Shown: positions 51,517 through 61,416, counted from the stretch's first letter. The stretch: DNA of 64,000 nt from Hydractinia symbiolongicarpus (GCF_029227915.1 NC_079884.1:17734001-17798000); one strand, 5' to 3'. Translations and numbers: made by a program. The notes: generated by a model from the letters alone, not told the origin.

Positions 51517-53614
51517 CTAGCCGAATTTCCGTGGAAGAATCCACTGAATCTCTTATTGAGTCCTTTTGAGGGGTGCCAAATAAAAACATAGAATTCAGTA
51601 ATTTGAATTTTCAAAACTCACATTTCAACCTCGACCCCGGGCTCTTTGTCTCTTTTATAACGGGATGGCAAAAAGAGAAAAAAGGCCTGGGATCAAGGAT
51701 GCTCACAATCTGCACACCGCTGAAACAAAACGTCTAAAAATATAAGCATGTGCAACAAAAAATAATAAAAAATATTATGAAATAAAAATGGAAAATGTCC
51801 AAAAAAGTCGAAGGCGTCTAACAACCGTTACGTAAAAAGTGAAGTACGCAAAAATATATACTTGCTTTGCCATTCCAGAAATACACCAGGGGAAAAAAGG
51901 ATACCAAACATTAAAAAAAATCCAACATTTTTTAAAGTCATACAAAATCAGCTGTTTAGTCTATTGCAAACGTCAAATCTTCCAAAATTATACTCAAAAT
52001 ATAAGAAATTAATAGTTGAAAACACATAAAAGAGAAATATAAAAACTTGAATCATTTAGTATGTGATTATCTACCGAAATATTTCAATCCAAAATATTAA
52101 AAGAACAGACCCAAACTTATAGTTAAGAAAATCACGCATAAAATCAAAGAAGATAACAATGCAGCGTTTTCGAATTTAAGAATCGAATATATTTCAAACG
52201 GCAACGTAACAGATGTAAACATGGATTTAAGTTTAGGTTTTAGATTTAGGTTTTTTATAACGACATCAACACTGAATCACACAATTTGTAGTGTGAAAAA
52301 CAGTAACAACGGAAAAATTACTTTATACATGTTTATGTAAATTCTTTTCTAGGATATACACGCTGTTTTTATAAGAATAGTGGGTTTAGTTTCAGCCTTG
52401 ATGTTCTAAACTTCTTTGACAAATACTATCCTCATTTTTCTCAATATGTTCTTAACATGACTATGGCCTGAAAACATATAATGCCTGGATGAAAAAAAGC
52501 ATGCTATAAGTTACTATGGCTAGCTAATGGCAATTCTACTACATGTAACGGCCCATTGCTTGGATAAAAAAAAGTTCAGTTCGTTTGATATACAATAAAA
52601 AAAGTAAACTTCTAATAAATTTTGTGCGTCATACAAATGTTCATATTTAAAACAAACTATTAAGCTTAGGCATATTTTTAGGATATTCTAAACTTCTGAC
52701 CCATTTTTCAGAGTATGTACTTACAAAATAAGTGCTTAAAGAAAATATTTTCCGCCTCAAGACACAACAACAAACTTAATATTTAAGGAAAATTTAGCTC
52801 TGAAAGAAACGGACACCCGAATTCATTTCTCTACTAAATAATCTAAACAGCGAACCTACTTTTCTTTTACTTCTCAGTAGGTAGCTTGCTAGCGTTCTCC
52901 TAATAAAACTCCAATCAGTTTTTTACTATGAATACTGAACTTCGTTTCATCCCAAAGAAAATGAATTGAAGATGCATACAATTGCCTGAAACATTTCCAA
53001 TCAGTTCTCTTTGTGATGTTAAATCATCGTACGTTAGAAACGTTTGACAACAACACAACAGTTTTTTTTTTTACATTTCAGATTAGAATTACATTCATAT
53101 TTAAATCCAATAGAATTTCTATAAAAGGAAGCAACCTAGAACACAAAATTATAGAAAAACAAATATAAGCTTTAATCTAACCTCATGATGAGAAAACAAA
53201 GTTTGAAGTAACTTTTTCCAGGATTACTTTGAAAAACAGACAACCTTCTTCGCTCCGCTTTTCCTTTTTCAGTTGATAAACAACTTGTTTCCGTTAGATA
53301 CGGCGTGAACATTAATCGGGGGGTAAAATTAAATTATTATATTTATAACGACTCCGTGGGGCTTTTAAAATAAAAACAAAACAAATAAAAACGTTTAAAA
53401 ATAAAAAAAAATAGTTTCAATAAAATAAAGTAAAATAGAGTTTTATTTTTAAGGTAATAAGAAAGAAGAATTAAATGATTATATAGTAACCCCCTGATTT
53501 GCGTTTTTTTTAACTTGGTAAATTTTAGCGTAACGCCACGTCATAAATAAGTGACCCGTACTTTGCGTGTCGTGGACTCGCATGTTTACTCATACAAGCG
53601 TATTATTATATAGA
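51517..53614 (-). mobile_element. Helitron 8 (non-autonomous, 2.1 kb)
   Basis: 3' CTAG at 51517 with hairpin GTGGAAGAATCCAC. 5' end TCTATATAATAATACGC at 53614. The interior matches Helitron 6 in places (52.43-52.56 and 52.83-53.29 kb), so the two belong to one subfamily. No gene recognised. Confidence 0.65.
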
Positions 53615-54318
53615 CTAGTCGATAAGGCCCGTGGAAAAATCCACTCAGGCAGGATAAAAAATTTGATGACGTCAGCAACCTATCCACTAAAAAAAATTTA
53701 GAATTTTGTTTTCACTTTGCCTCTATTGTGGAGAGCTTAAAGCGCTGATCAAGAAAATGTATATTATCATGTGCTTTTTATGAGCGGTTAATGAGATATA
53801 AGGGTTTAAAAATTTTGCTGACGTCCAGCAATGACCCCGTCAAAACAGAAATTTTTTTTATAAATTTGTATACCTGTTGCCTTCATCGTCTAGATCTTGA
53901 AACGCAGATCAAGAAAATGTATAGGATTATGTACTTTTGACAAACGGTTGCAGAGATATTAAGGTTTGAAGGTTTTTGATGACGTCATTAACCCGTCCAT
54001 TCCGAAACGGATTCGGGGACCCAGATTTAGAAAACTTACCTAAATTTTTCCCAGGTGGTCCCTAGTTACCCACGCAGTGAAAAGCATTGACATCACCACC
54101 TCGTTTCCAAGTTATTTAGCCTCAAATTTTAGGTGAACTGTAATGGCTTCATTAATTTAATGTAGGATATTGACGTTAAAGTAGTGTTATTGACGTCGCG
54201 CCGTAACGTCAAAAACTTTAACAAATGAGACATGCATATTTCGGCAACTTCAAAGGAAAATGAACACTTCCACTTTGCCTGTCACAGAGACACGGAACTG
54301 GCGTATTATTATATAAGA
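53615..54318 (-). mobile_element. Helitron 9 (non-autonomous, 704 bp)
   Basis: Full-length unit with CTAG plus hairpin at 53615 and the 5' end TCTTATATAATAATACGCC at 54318, abutting neighbours on both sides. Three GCTGATCAAG/GACGTCAGC-type internal modules. Confidence 0.8.
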
Positions 54319-55035
54319 CTAGTCGATAAGGCCCGTGGAAAAATCCACTTAGACAGGATAACAGTAAAAATGAACCGTTTTTTAAATTTTGATGACGTCA
54401 GCTAGGATCTGTCAAGAGACAACATACTTTTTCTTGGAAATTTGTTTACTTGTTGCCCCTATTGTGTAGAGCTTGAATAGCTGATTAAAATAACGTATAG
54501 GGTCATTTGTTAAGGAGATATAAGGGTTTAAAAATTTTTCTGACGTCAGCAAAAACGAACAAATATGGAAAAAAATTATTCTAAGAAATTTATATACCCG
54601 TTGCCTTCATCGTATAGATCTCAAAACGCTGATCAAGAAAATGTATAGGATCATGTATCTTTGACAAACCCGTTGCAGAGATATTGAGGTTTAAAGATTT
54701 TCTGATGATGTCATCAACCCGTCCCTTCCGAAACGGATTGGGGGACCCAGGTTTGGGGAACTTACCCAAATTGGTCCTAGGTGGTCCCTAGTTACCCACG
54801 CGGTAAAAAATCATTGACGTCACCACCTCGTTTCCAAGTTATTTGACCTCAAAGTTTTAGGTGCACTAATCTTAATTAACTTTCCTTTGACGTCAATACT
54901 ATTTAAACGTTAAAGTTTGGTACATTACAGAACAATTTTATAGGCGATGTTTTATAGAATTTTTTAAAGAAAATTGTAAAGAATATAATCCACTTTTCAA
55001 AAGTCACAGACAGAACTGGCGTATTATTATATAGA
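54319..55035 (-). mobile_element. Helitron 10 (non-autonomous, 717 bp)
   Basis: CTAG and hairpin from 54319. 5' end TCTATATAATAATACGCC at 55035. Same module order as Helitron 9 with more substitutions. Confidence 0.8.
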
Positions 55036-55406
55036 AGTTTATAAAGACCCGTGGCAATAGGACATTGAAAAAGTTGGTTATTTAAGACGTTTTGCTGACG
55101 TCAGCATTGCAAATCCAAAAAAATTAGAGAAATTTAGTTTATTCGTTGCCTGTAACGTGTAGAGGTTGAAACGCTGATCAAAATAATGTATAGGACGATA
55201 TCTTCTCTACAAACGATTAAGGACATATAAGGGTTTAAAAATTTTGCTGACGTCAGCAATGGCCCGCTAAAAAGCAAAAAAAAATTTTTTCAGAAATTTA
55301 TATCCCTGTTACCTTCATCGTATAGAACTTGAAACGATGATCAAGAAAATGTATAGGATCATGTACTTTTGACAAACGGTTGCAGAGATATTGGGGTTTA
55401 GAGGAG
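55036..55406 (-). mobile_element. Helitron 11, 3' part only
   Basis: The 3' end is mutated (CTAG lost, but AAGACCCGTGG remains). The family modules run to about 55398, where Polinton C begins. The 5' part must lie beyond the window. Confidence 0.6.
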
Positions 55407-55511
55407 CTAGAGTAAGGGATGAATATAATACGGTTTTAGGTTTACGACGGTCAAACCCCTATTAAAAAACGCTGCTTTTAGACCCCTTAAAACAGCTGTG
55501 ACGTCACAGAT

Positions 55512-55596
55512 TTCATCATGCCTCAAATAAGTAAATACAAAGTTCATCATGCCTCAAATGAGTAATCACAGATTTCATCATGCCTCAAATGAGTAA
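55512..55596. repeat. Three tandem TTCATCATGCCTCAAATGAG units
   Basis: Spaced about 31 bp apart, in the presumed left repeat of Polinton C and just outside the MULE target site. Confidence 0.7.
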
Positions 55597-55622
55597 ACAA
55601 CTGCTGATATCATGACGGCACT

Positions 55623-57420
55623 GGCGAATTTTTTTTCCGTACACGGTAGGCAGTATCATTGACCGTGGGCAGTATCATTTTAACCGTTGGCAGTATCTAT
55701 TAATTTTTTCAATATTTTTCGGAAACCGGTCCTTTGACATGCTCAAGTGTTTGTACCGCAAATGCCCTCTTGTTATTGTGTCTGTTGTTTCATCACTAGT
55801 GACAATGATTCCAAGAGGCAGTGCTCCAACAAAAGAGTGTGTTACCATGAAGAATACTCGGAGATTGTATTCTTCCATACCACCACTTGAATCAAGAAAT
55901 ACTAGTTCTCCAGAACTTCTGATCTAAATACAAATAAGAATCATATATTTTCATGCTCAATGTTGGACACTTTAAAAGAGAAATTTTGAAGACTAACCTT
56001 CTCGTGTACTCTTTTCATAAGTGGAGTAATGATTACCAGGATAAAGGGATCATTCTGTTCAGCATCAAATTTCTGAGCTTTTATTGAAATATCCGAATCT
56101 TTGAGAGTTTCTTGCTCAACCAAAGCTAAAAAATATAACAAAATTTCAAAATTTCACGAATATATACTATATATACGTTATCAAACTGACATCAACATTG
56201 AAAAATACATAAAATGTATCATTGAAATAACAAAAATAGAATATACGAAAGCATTTAATGAACATACTATTCAACTTTTCAAACATTGTACTTGTATATT
56301 CTGTATATAAATAATTATAATCTGTGCGTCTGGGAAACACTGATCGGTCAGAGATGAACTTGTGAAAAGCTACTTCACTTTCATACGACTTTTTAGTTTT
56401 GGTCCAAATCTCTCGATAAGCTAACCCAGGAGTGAAGCCTCTTTCATATAGCTGAGTAATTTCAGCCACAACATCTGGCTTGATATCCTTAAAGGATAAT
56501 GACTGTAGAGAATTTACTGGGTGATTATGAGTCCATTCCATTTCTAGCAAACAATTGTTATCACCTTCTTCTTTTTTATACTTCAGCACCAAGCTGAAGG
56601 GACAATCAGTGTTTTTGAATCTCTGACTGGGATTACATTTCATCTTCATTTTACTGTTCATTGTCGCTTGATACCGTGTGTTATGATGACATCTGAAGTA
56701 TGTAAATTGCTTATACAGGCTTTTCTCACCAGTATATCTTGGTGTTAGCTTTCTCAACGTTTCATTTGTGTTGGATTGATAGCTTTTCACAAACTCTTCC
56801 TCAGAAGATATGGTACACTCAACAACAGCTTTAAATTTCTTGACTGATCCTTGTATATTACTAATCTTGAATTCGTTTTCATTAAAAGGAAGAATATCTG
56901 ATACTACAGCTTTCAGTTCATCAGTGTTTTCAACATTTATAAAACGGGAACGAAACGATCTAAGTGTTGCAGACATTTTTCAAGTATTAGCTAGCAACTA
57001 TAAAAATGAATGAATATTTTTAAGATATGTATAATCCGATATAACACACAGCAAGAATATAACAATACCAGCAACAGTGAGAAAATGAGTTGTAAACAAA
57101 CTGTGTCTGTTATGTACAAAACTTCAGAAACAACAAGATGAGAGAGTTTTGAGTATGGAACCAAGAAGCTAGAAATATGTCAAAAGATGTTAACATAACT
57201 ATTAAAATCGTCAACTGATATTGAATAGCTTCTGCGCTTTATATTCATTATAAGGTTACTCAGAAGACAAAATGTAAACACTATGTTCGTCCGCTCTGCA
57301 CTGCTAAACTACCATCTTGATTTGATTTTTTCGGCTATTTCGGCATGATACTGCCAACGGTTAAAATGATACTGCCCACGGTCAATGATACTGCCTACCG
57401 TGTACGGAAAAAAAATTTGC
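55623..57420 (-). mobile_element. MULE (Mutator-like) element with 9-bp TSD
   Basis: GACGGCACT flanks both ends (55614-55622, 57421-57429). The ~70-bp inverted repeats begin G(G)CRAATTTTTTTTCCG and contain the motif GGCAGTATC three times with spacers CATTGACCGTG and CATTTTAACCGTT. One 361-aa transposase derivative is encoded on the - strand. A 9-bp duplication is typical of Mutator elements. Confidence 0.85.
55675..56976 (-). CDS. Truncated MULE transposase, three exons
   Basis: Exons 56976-56268, 56125-55998 and 55923-55675 join in frame at GT...AG sites, giving 361 aa. The N-terminal half has a zinc/FAR1-like block: FTYFRCHHNTRY, NTDCPFSLVLKYK, EMEWTHNHPVNSLQSL, then LYERGFTPGLAYREI. Exon 3 has ELVFLDSSGGMEEYNLRVFF (first catalytic Asp) and HSFVGALPLGIIVTSDE. 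The stop lies inside the terminal inverted repeat, so a deletion fused the gene to the element end and removed the other catalytic residues. It might still bind the TIR motifs. Confidence 0.7.
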
Positions 57421-57528
57421 GACGGCACTCGACAAAAACTGCTGACATCAACAAATCTGTTTGAGTAGGGAAATTCCCTACTCAAATTGCGACCGTTGTT
57501 AGTTGAAGTCTGAATGTACGTATAATAA

Positions 57529-57774
57529 ATGTTAAACAACAAGACACCGCAAGATTGTTACACACTTTTTATACTTTTAACGTTTTTTGTAGGTGTGGGA
57601 GATGTCCTAGCCCTCACCTCTACCGCGCTTGTGATAGTTGCCCTAGCCCTCACCTCCACCGAACTTGTTCTGAAAGGTATGAAAGAAGAAGAAGAGGGCG
57701 GGAGGGTTATCAACGCTATAGTAAAGAGAATTGACGATCTAGAAGAAATGGTGCGCAAAAAACTAAATAAATAA
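57529..57774 (+). CDS. Small membrane protein 1 of Polinton C
   Basis: 81 aa from ATAATAAATG. Hydrophobic segment about residues 12-50 (FILLTFFVGVGDVLALTSTA, then VALALTSTELVL), followed by an acidic stretch and helix KRIDDLEEMVRKKLNK. The next ORF is a paralogue in tandem. Role unknown. Confidence 0.6.
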   Translation: MLNNKTPQDCYTLFILLTFFVGVGDVLALTSTALVIVALALTSTELVLKGMKEEEEGGRVINAIVKRIDDLEEMVRKKLNK

Positions 57775-57815
57775 GAATTGTTGCGAGAAAAACAAACGTA
57801 TAACTGGTATAATAA

Positions 57816-57944
57816 ATGTCAAGCAACAAGACATCGCTGGATTGGTACGCAAATTTTATGGTTGTAACGTTTTTTGGAGGTGTTGGAGCTGCCCTAGCCC
57901 TCACCTCTTTCGCACTTGTGATGAAAAGTGAGAAAGAAGAATAG
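57816..57944 (+). CDS. Small membrane protein 2 of Polinton C (paralogue, early stop)
   Basis: 42 aa from ATAATAAATG: MSSNKTSLDWY, membrane segment VVTFFGGVGAALALTSFALV, then KSEKEE and TAG at 57942. The same frame continues after the stop with INALVERIKELEE, matching the paralogue's tail, so it was once longer. Confidence 0.55.
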   Translation: MSSNKTSLDWYANFMVVTFFGGVGAALALTSFALVMKSEKEE

Positions 57945-57999
57945 TGCGAGATTGATATTAACGCTCTAGTAGAGAGAATTAAAGAACTAGAAGAAACAA

Positions 58000-58266
58000 A
58001 TGGACAAACTGCGACAAGAAGCTAAAGCCTTAGGTCTCAAAGGGTACTCTACGCTGAAGCGAATAGACCTTATTGAGGCCATACGCAAAGTCAAGTATAA
58101 GGATGCGTCGACACAAACGGACGGACCGTACTGCGAACCTTGTACTAAAATTGCATGGGAGAAAAATCTTGAACAATATTTGAGGGATCTCGCTAAAAAA
58201 CAGCGACGTGTCGTACATGATGGCGACTTGCTCATAGATCAAGATACAGGAGAAGTGATCGTCTAG
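58000..58266 (+). CDS. SAP-like small protein with CxxC (Polinton C)
   Basis: 88 aa. LRQEAKALGLKGYSTLKRID and LIEAIRKVKY form the helix pair. DASTQTDGPYCEPC and HDGDLLIDQDTGEVIV match 42221-42514 closely. The stop TAG is inside the hairpin 58261-58288. Convergent with the coiled-coil gene, as in Polinton A. Confidence 0.7.
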   Translation: MDKLRQEAKALGLKGYSTLKRIDLIEAIRKVKYKDASTQTDGPYCEPCTKIAWEKNLEQYLRDLAKKQRRVVHDGDLLIDQDTGEVIV

Positions 58267-58288
58267 TATGTTGACCAACATATTAGAC
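58261..58288. terminator. Recurrent hairpin at the SAP-like gene 3' end (C)
   Basis: GTCTAGTATGTT, loop GACC, AACATATTAGAC: 12 pairs with one G-T. It sits between convergent genes in the same place as 42198-42227, and its 5' arm is identical to that of 39693-39720. Confidence 0.65.
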
Positions 58289-58308
58289 TCTGTAAGCGGG
58301 TGGAGACT

Positions 58309-58671
58309 CTAAGTAGCGCTGGCAGACTGCGCAGATTGCAGTTTTTTAAAAATTTCATCTTTGGCTTCTTGCCTGCCCTGTGCCACCAACTCTCCGCGTT
58401 CATTCTCGTTGATGGATTTCACAGCTTTTTTCGTTCGTTGTCGGATCTGCTCCTTGAGTATCATGTAGCGTTGCTTCTCCTGCATGATCCATGTAAACTC
58501 GTAGTCTGAAATTGTACCATCTTGGATCGCTCTGGAAATCTTATCATAGGCAGTGTCTAGTTTTGATTCAGCTAGGAGTTTGATGCATTCGTGCTTGTGC
58601 ACCTTATACTGTATCCGTTTGGAAGCATTCTTGAGACCTACTTGGCCCATACCCACTGCAAGAGCCGCGGC
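58309..58671 (-). pseudogene. Coiled-coil membrane protein, cut by Polinton B
   Basis: Reads from ALAVGMGQVGLKNASKR through HECIKLLAESKLDTAYDKI, SDYEFTWIMQEKQRY and a basic tail. It aligns with the C-terminal two thirds of 41540-42158. The frame is open up to 58671, where the AGAGATAGG terminus of Polinton B begins, so the N-terminal part was separated by that insertion. Confidence 0.75.
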
Positions 58672-58988
58672 AGAGATAGGAAAATGCGGATCCTAGGACA
58701 GCGATTAATATATTCTGTGCCACTCCACGTCAATTTATAGATCATCCACGTCAAATCAACGATAGAAGAGTCCATAAAATCCATGTGCACTTTACCACTT
58801 TACGTCAAATAAGCGGGCATGCTCTATAATATCTGTCCAAAACCCCCTCCCCCGCCGTGTCCCCCGGGCCCCCTCCCCGTCCCATGGGTCCCTACCCACC
58901 CTCATCTGTCGTGCCCTATAATTTATAGTGTTATGTGTGTGTCTATCTTTACCAGAAACAAGTAAAGATGATTGCAATGTTGCAAGGT
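58672..58988. other. Polinton B terminal region with C-rich tract
   Basis: Presumed terminal repeat and leader. 58843-58883 is strikingly C-rich (CCCCCTCCCCC, CCCCCGGGCCCCCTCCCC), so the - strand has at least four G-runs, a G-quadruplex-type motif in AT-rich surroundings. No gene. Confidence 0.6.
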
Positions 58989-59326
58989 TTAGCGCCACAT
59001 AATGTCATAACTGAAGAATTGATTTTGATGATTCTTTTGAGATTGTTTGAGACCATTTGATCTGACAAAGGCATCACCATTCCAACCATAATCCTTCAAT
59101 TCATAACAAAGTCTTGCGGGCAACCATGTCTTATATTTATTTCCCATTCTATCTTGAACCTCCGCATACATAGATTTTTCAGAAAGAGCACCAGGCCTTG
59201 ATATTTCCATCTCTTTCACATATTTAACAAGGTAAATATCGTTTTTAGGCAGCTCTCTCCACTTTATGATCGGAGAGTAACTTGTTCTATGTTTTGTTCA
59301 AATTCTTCAACTGTTGGAAAAGCCAT
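58989..59326 (-). pseudogene. Small conserved Polinton protein, one frameshift
   Basis: ATG at 59326 starts MAFPTVEEFEQ. After a shift near 59285 the frame reads SPIIKWRELPKNDIYLV, SEKSMYAEVQDRMGN, YKTWLPARLCYEL and ends FVRSNGLKQSQKN...FSYDIMWR at 58989. ~110 aa in all. I recall the same layout in other cnidarian Polintons but know no function. An indel or sequencing error could explain the break. Confidence 0.55.
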
Positions 59327-59589
59327 CGTGTTTATATTCACGATTACATCTCTTTATACCACTTTATAGATTCTATCGGAAAGCAGTTTTTGTTATCTAC
59401 CATCTGTCAATCAAACGCTTATAACAATAGGATTTTACATATTTTACATATTTTACATACCAGAAAGTTGTTTACATAAGAAAAAAGTTAAAACGAAAGT
59501 AGCCGTTGCTAAGGATATTTGGTATGTAAGGAATGCATTGTTTCTCTATTGTTATTCTGGCTTGATTGACATTTAATTGACGTCATTCT
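59327..59589. other. Non-coding gap in Polinton B
   Basis: AT-rich, with a short TTTTACATA repeat at about 59434-59458. No gene. Confidence 0.4.
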
Positions 59590-60759
59590 TTATCTAAACA
59601 AATACCATATGAAATAACCTGTTGTCATAACAATCACAAGAGCGATCTTCTCATCTTCGTGTGTAGGAGGAGTATCTTTGTGGTAAGGTGCAGTAATAAG
59701 TTTATCTATAGTATCCACGTGGTGTACGGTGATGTGTTTATCAGGATGATCGGGTGTTACAGGCTTCTTTTTAGTTATCTTATGCGATTCGGTAACATTG
59801 ACCTTTCGATTGATACCAATGGTAAGATCTTCACCCGATATCAAAATCTTGTTGTTGTAACCTACCACCCCTGTCTTAATTCTGAGATTCATGTCACTAG
59901 GTAACATATAAATACCTTGTCCAACCGAATAATCAACCTTACTTGAAGCGTAGTTTAACGTATCCTGATAACGTTTAATGTCCTCCTGAATATCAACCCT
60001 ACGGTTAACAATGTCTTCAAGGTTATTCATAAAAACTCTTTGGGCGGTCAGAGCACTTGAATCATTACCAAGGATGGAGGAGCGTGCCGAGGCCTGAGAA
60101 CTAAGAACAAGATAGGCATAGGCCCTAACACTGCTTGAGATCTTCACAAGGCCCGTTTTTGTAAATCCATCGGATTTTTCCACAATCCACCGCGTCATGG
60201 AGTCGTTGGTGAAATAACTCAACCCGGGAGTTGGATAGTCTTTACGTCTTTTTTGATATGAAGTGAAAAAGTACTGACCTCTGTATTTCATGGGGTTGGA
60301 ATCAACATCATACTCACCACAGATTTTTAGAAATTCCTCATTTGAATAGGGATTGTCATATTGATTAAAACTATCTTCAAAGGGTAGAGGTGTCTGCAGA
60401 CGCTTAATGATTCGTCTAATGTGATAATACACATGAAAACGATATATTGACCTGACCATAGATCTACCATCCTTCAGGTGTTCGGAACTTACCCCACAGG
60501 CACTTGAAGCACACCAAGTGGCGAAATTTAGCTGGGTTTGCCATAGTCTAAAAGGTTGATCATTCCAAATTCTCATACGTTGCGCGTTATGACTAAGTTC
60601 ATAATTGGTAAAAATATTAGGAAAGGAAGCGGGGAAAGAGCCACTTTCAGACACAATAATGGCCTGTTTGTACAGATCCCTAGCGCCCAATATTTGAAGA
60701 TCCCGCCCTCCATTTGGCTTATATGCCGCATTCGGATTATATCTGAAAATATCATCCAT
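59590..60759 (-). CDS. Conserved virion-cluster protein (389 aa), intact
   Basis: Starts MDDIFRYNPNAAYKPNGGRD. Blocks FPNIFTNYELSHNAQ, FRLWQTQLNFATWCASSACG, MVRSIYRFHVYYHIRRI, DNPYSNEEFLKICGEY, RWIVEKSDGFTKTGLVKI, ALTAQRVFMNNLEDI and GIYMLPSDMNLRI. The C-terminal ~20 residues are a membrane segment (ALVIVMTTGYFIWYLF). It is divergently transcribed from 60798-61361 with ~40 bp between starts. The homologue in A is broken. Possibly a minor capsid or vertex protein; unassigned. Confidence 0.7.
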   Translation of the reverse strand: MDDIFRYNPNAAYKPNGGRDLQILGARDLYKQAIIVSESGSFPASFPNIFTNYELSHNAQRMRIWNDQPFRLWQTQLNFATWCASSACGVSSEHLKDGRSMVRSIYRFHVYYHIRRIIKRLQTPLPFEDSFNQYDNPYSNEEFLKICGEYDVDSNPMKYRGQYFFTSYQKRRKDYPTPGLSYFTNDSMTRWIVEKSDGFTKTGLVKISSSVRAYAYLVLSSQASARSSILGNDSSALTAQRVFMNNLEDIVNRRVDIQEDIKRYQDTLNYASSKVDYSVGQGIYMLPSDMNLRIKTGVVGYNNKILISGEDLTIGINRKVNVTESHKITKKKPVTPDHPDKHITVHHVDTIDKLITAPYHKDTPPTHEDEKIALVIVMTTGYFIWYLFR

Positions 60760-60797
60760 TCTTTGATTTAAATATATTCACAATCTCTAATATAATA

Positions 60798-61361
60798 ATG
60801 TATATCACAATAAAGGACGTAAATAGCGAGAAGAAAATCTATTTGTATCAACCGATAGACAACTCACATGGTACAAAGGAGGTTGCGATCGTGGAGACGT
60901 TTTCAGATAATGTCACATATGTAGCTACAGCTCCAATAGATATACCCTTGGCCGATGGAGTTACCACGGTTAGGTTACAACAGGGTCAGCACTACACAGG
61001 GAGGGAGTTAAATTCAATCGTGAGAGGTGATGTAAAATCAACACAACTAGCTAGAAACTCTAAGTTGAGTAAAATATTCAATATGGAGGGTGTAACGGAA
61101 CTACATTTTAATCTTAATGAATTGGATAACTCGTTAAATCTTAAAGATGGTGAATATAGCAACAACCTGATGACATATCATATATCCGAGTATGGTGGTG
61201 ATTTTACATATATTGAACCGAAAAATCCGCAATATAAGAAACTAAAGAAAGGTTTACTTCAATCACTTACCATGAGAGTCACAGGTCAGGATGGTAAGGT
61301 GTTATGGGGTGGTATGAAGACAACAGTTACCATTCACATAAGAGATACGGCGTACAGATGA
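60798..61361 (+). CDS. Candidate minor virion protein (187 aa), intact
   Basis: Starts MYITIKDVNSEKKIYLYQPI after TAATATAATA. Mostly beta-strand-like: VAIVETFSDNVTYVATAPID, YTGRELNSIVRGDV, VTELHFNLNELDNSLNL, LMTYHISEYGGDFTYIEP and LTMRVTGQDGKVLWGG. The strand-rich profile and its place next to the capsid gene suggest a single-jelly-roll minor capsid protein. This is inference; 40884-41539 is the positional counterpart in A. Confidence 0.55.
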   Translation: MYITIKDVNSEKKIYLYQPIDNSHGTKEVAIVETFSDNVTYVATAPIDIPLADGVTTVRLQQGQHYTGRELNSIVRGDVKSTQLARNSKLSKIFNMEGVTELHFNLNELDNSLNLKDGEYSNNLMTYHISEYGGDFTYIEPKNPQYKKLKKGLLQSLTMRVTGQDGKVLWGGMKTTVTIHIRDTAYR

Positions 61362-61416
61362 TACCGTAGCATTAACCGAATTAAAGTAAAATAAAATAAA
61401 AGTAATATGGAATAGC

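Larger units (their letters stand above)
55407..58671. mobile_element. Polinton C fragment, broken by a MULE and by Polinton B
   Basis: The probable terminus AGAGTAAGGGATG at 55407 resembles the Polinton A ends. The palindrome GAGTAGGGAAATTCCCTACTC (57462-57482) parallels GAGTAGGGGAATTCCCC of the A inverted repeat, so 55407-57490 minus the MULE would be its left repeat. It then carries two small membrane-protein genes, the SAP-like gene and the coiled-coil gene in the mirror order of A. Polinton B interrupts the last gene at 58671/58672. The exact left end is uncertain. Confidence 0.6.

Noticed and set aside
57490-58671. Polinton C region as part of Polinton B
   Set aside because: The gene at 58309 is cut exactly at an AGAGATAGG terminus, and the gene order mirrors the far end of A, so it belongs to a separate element.
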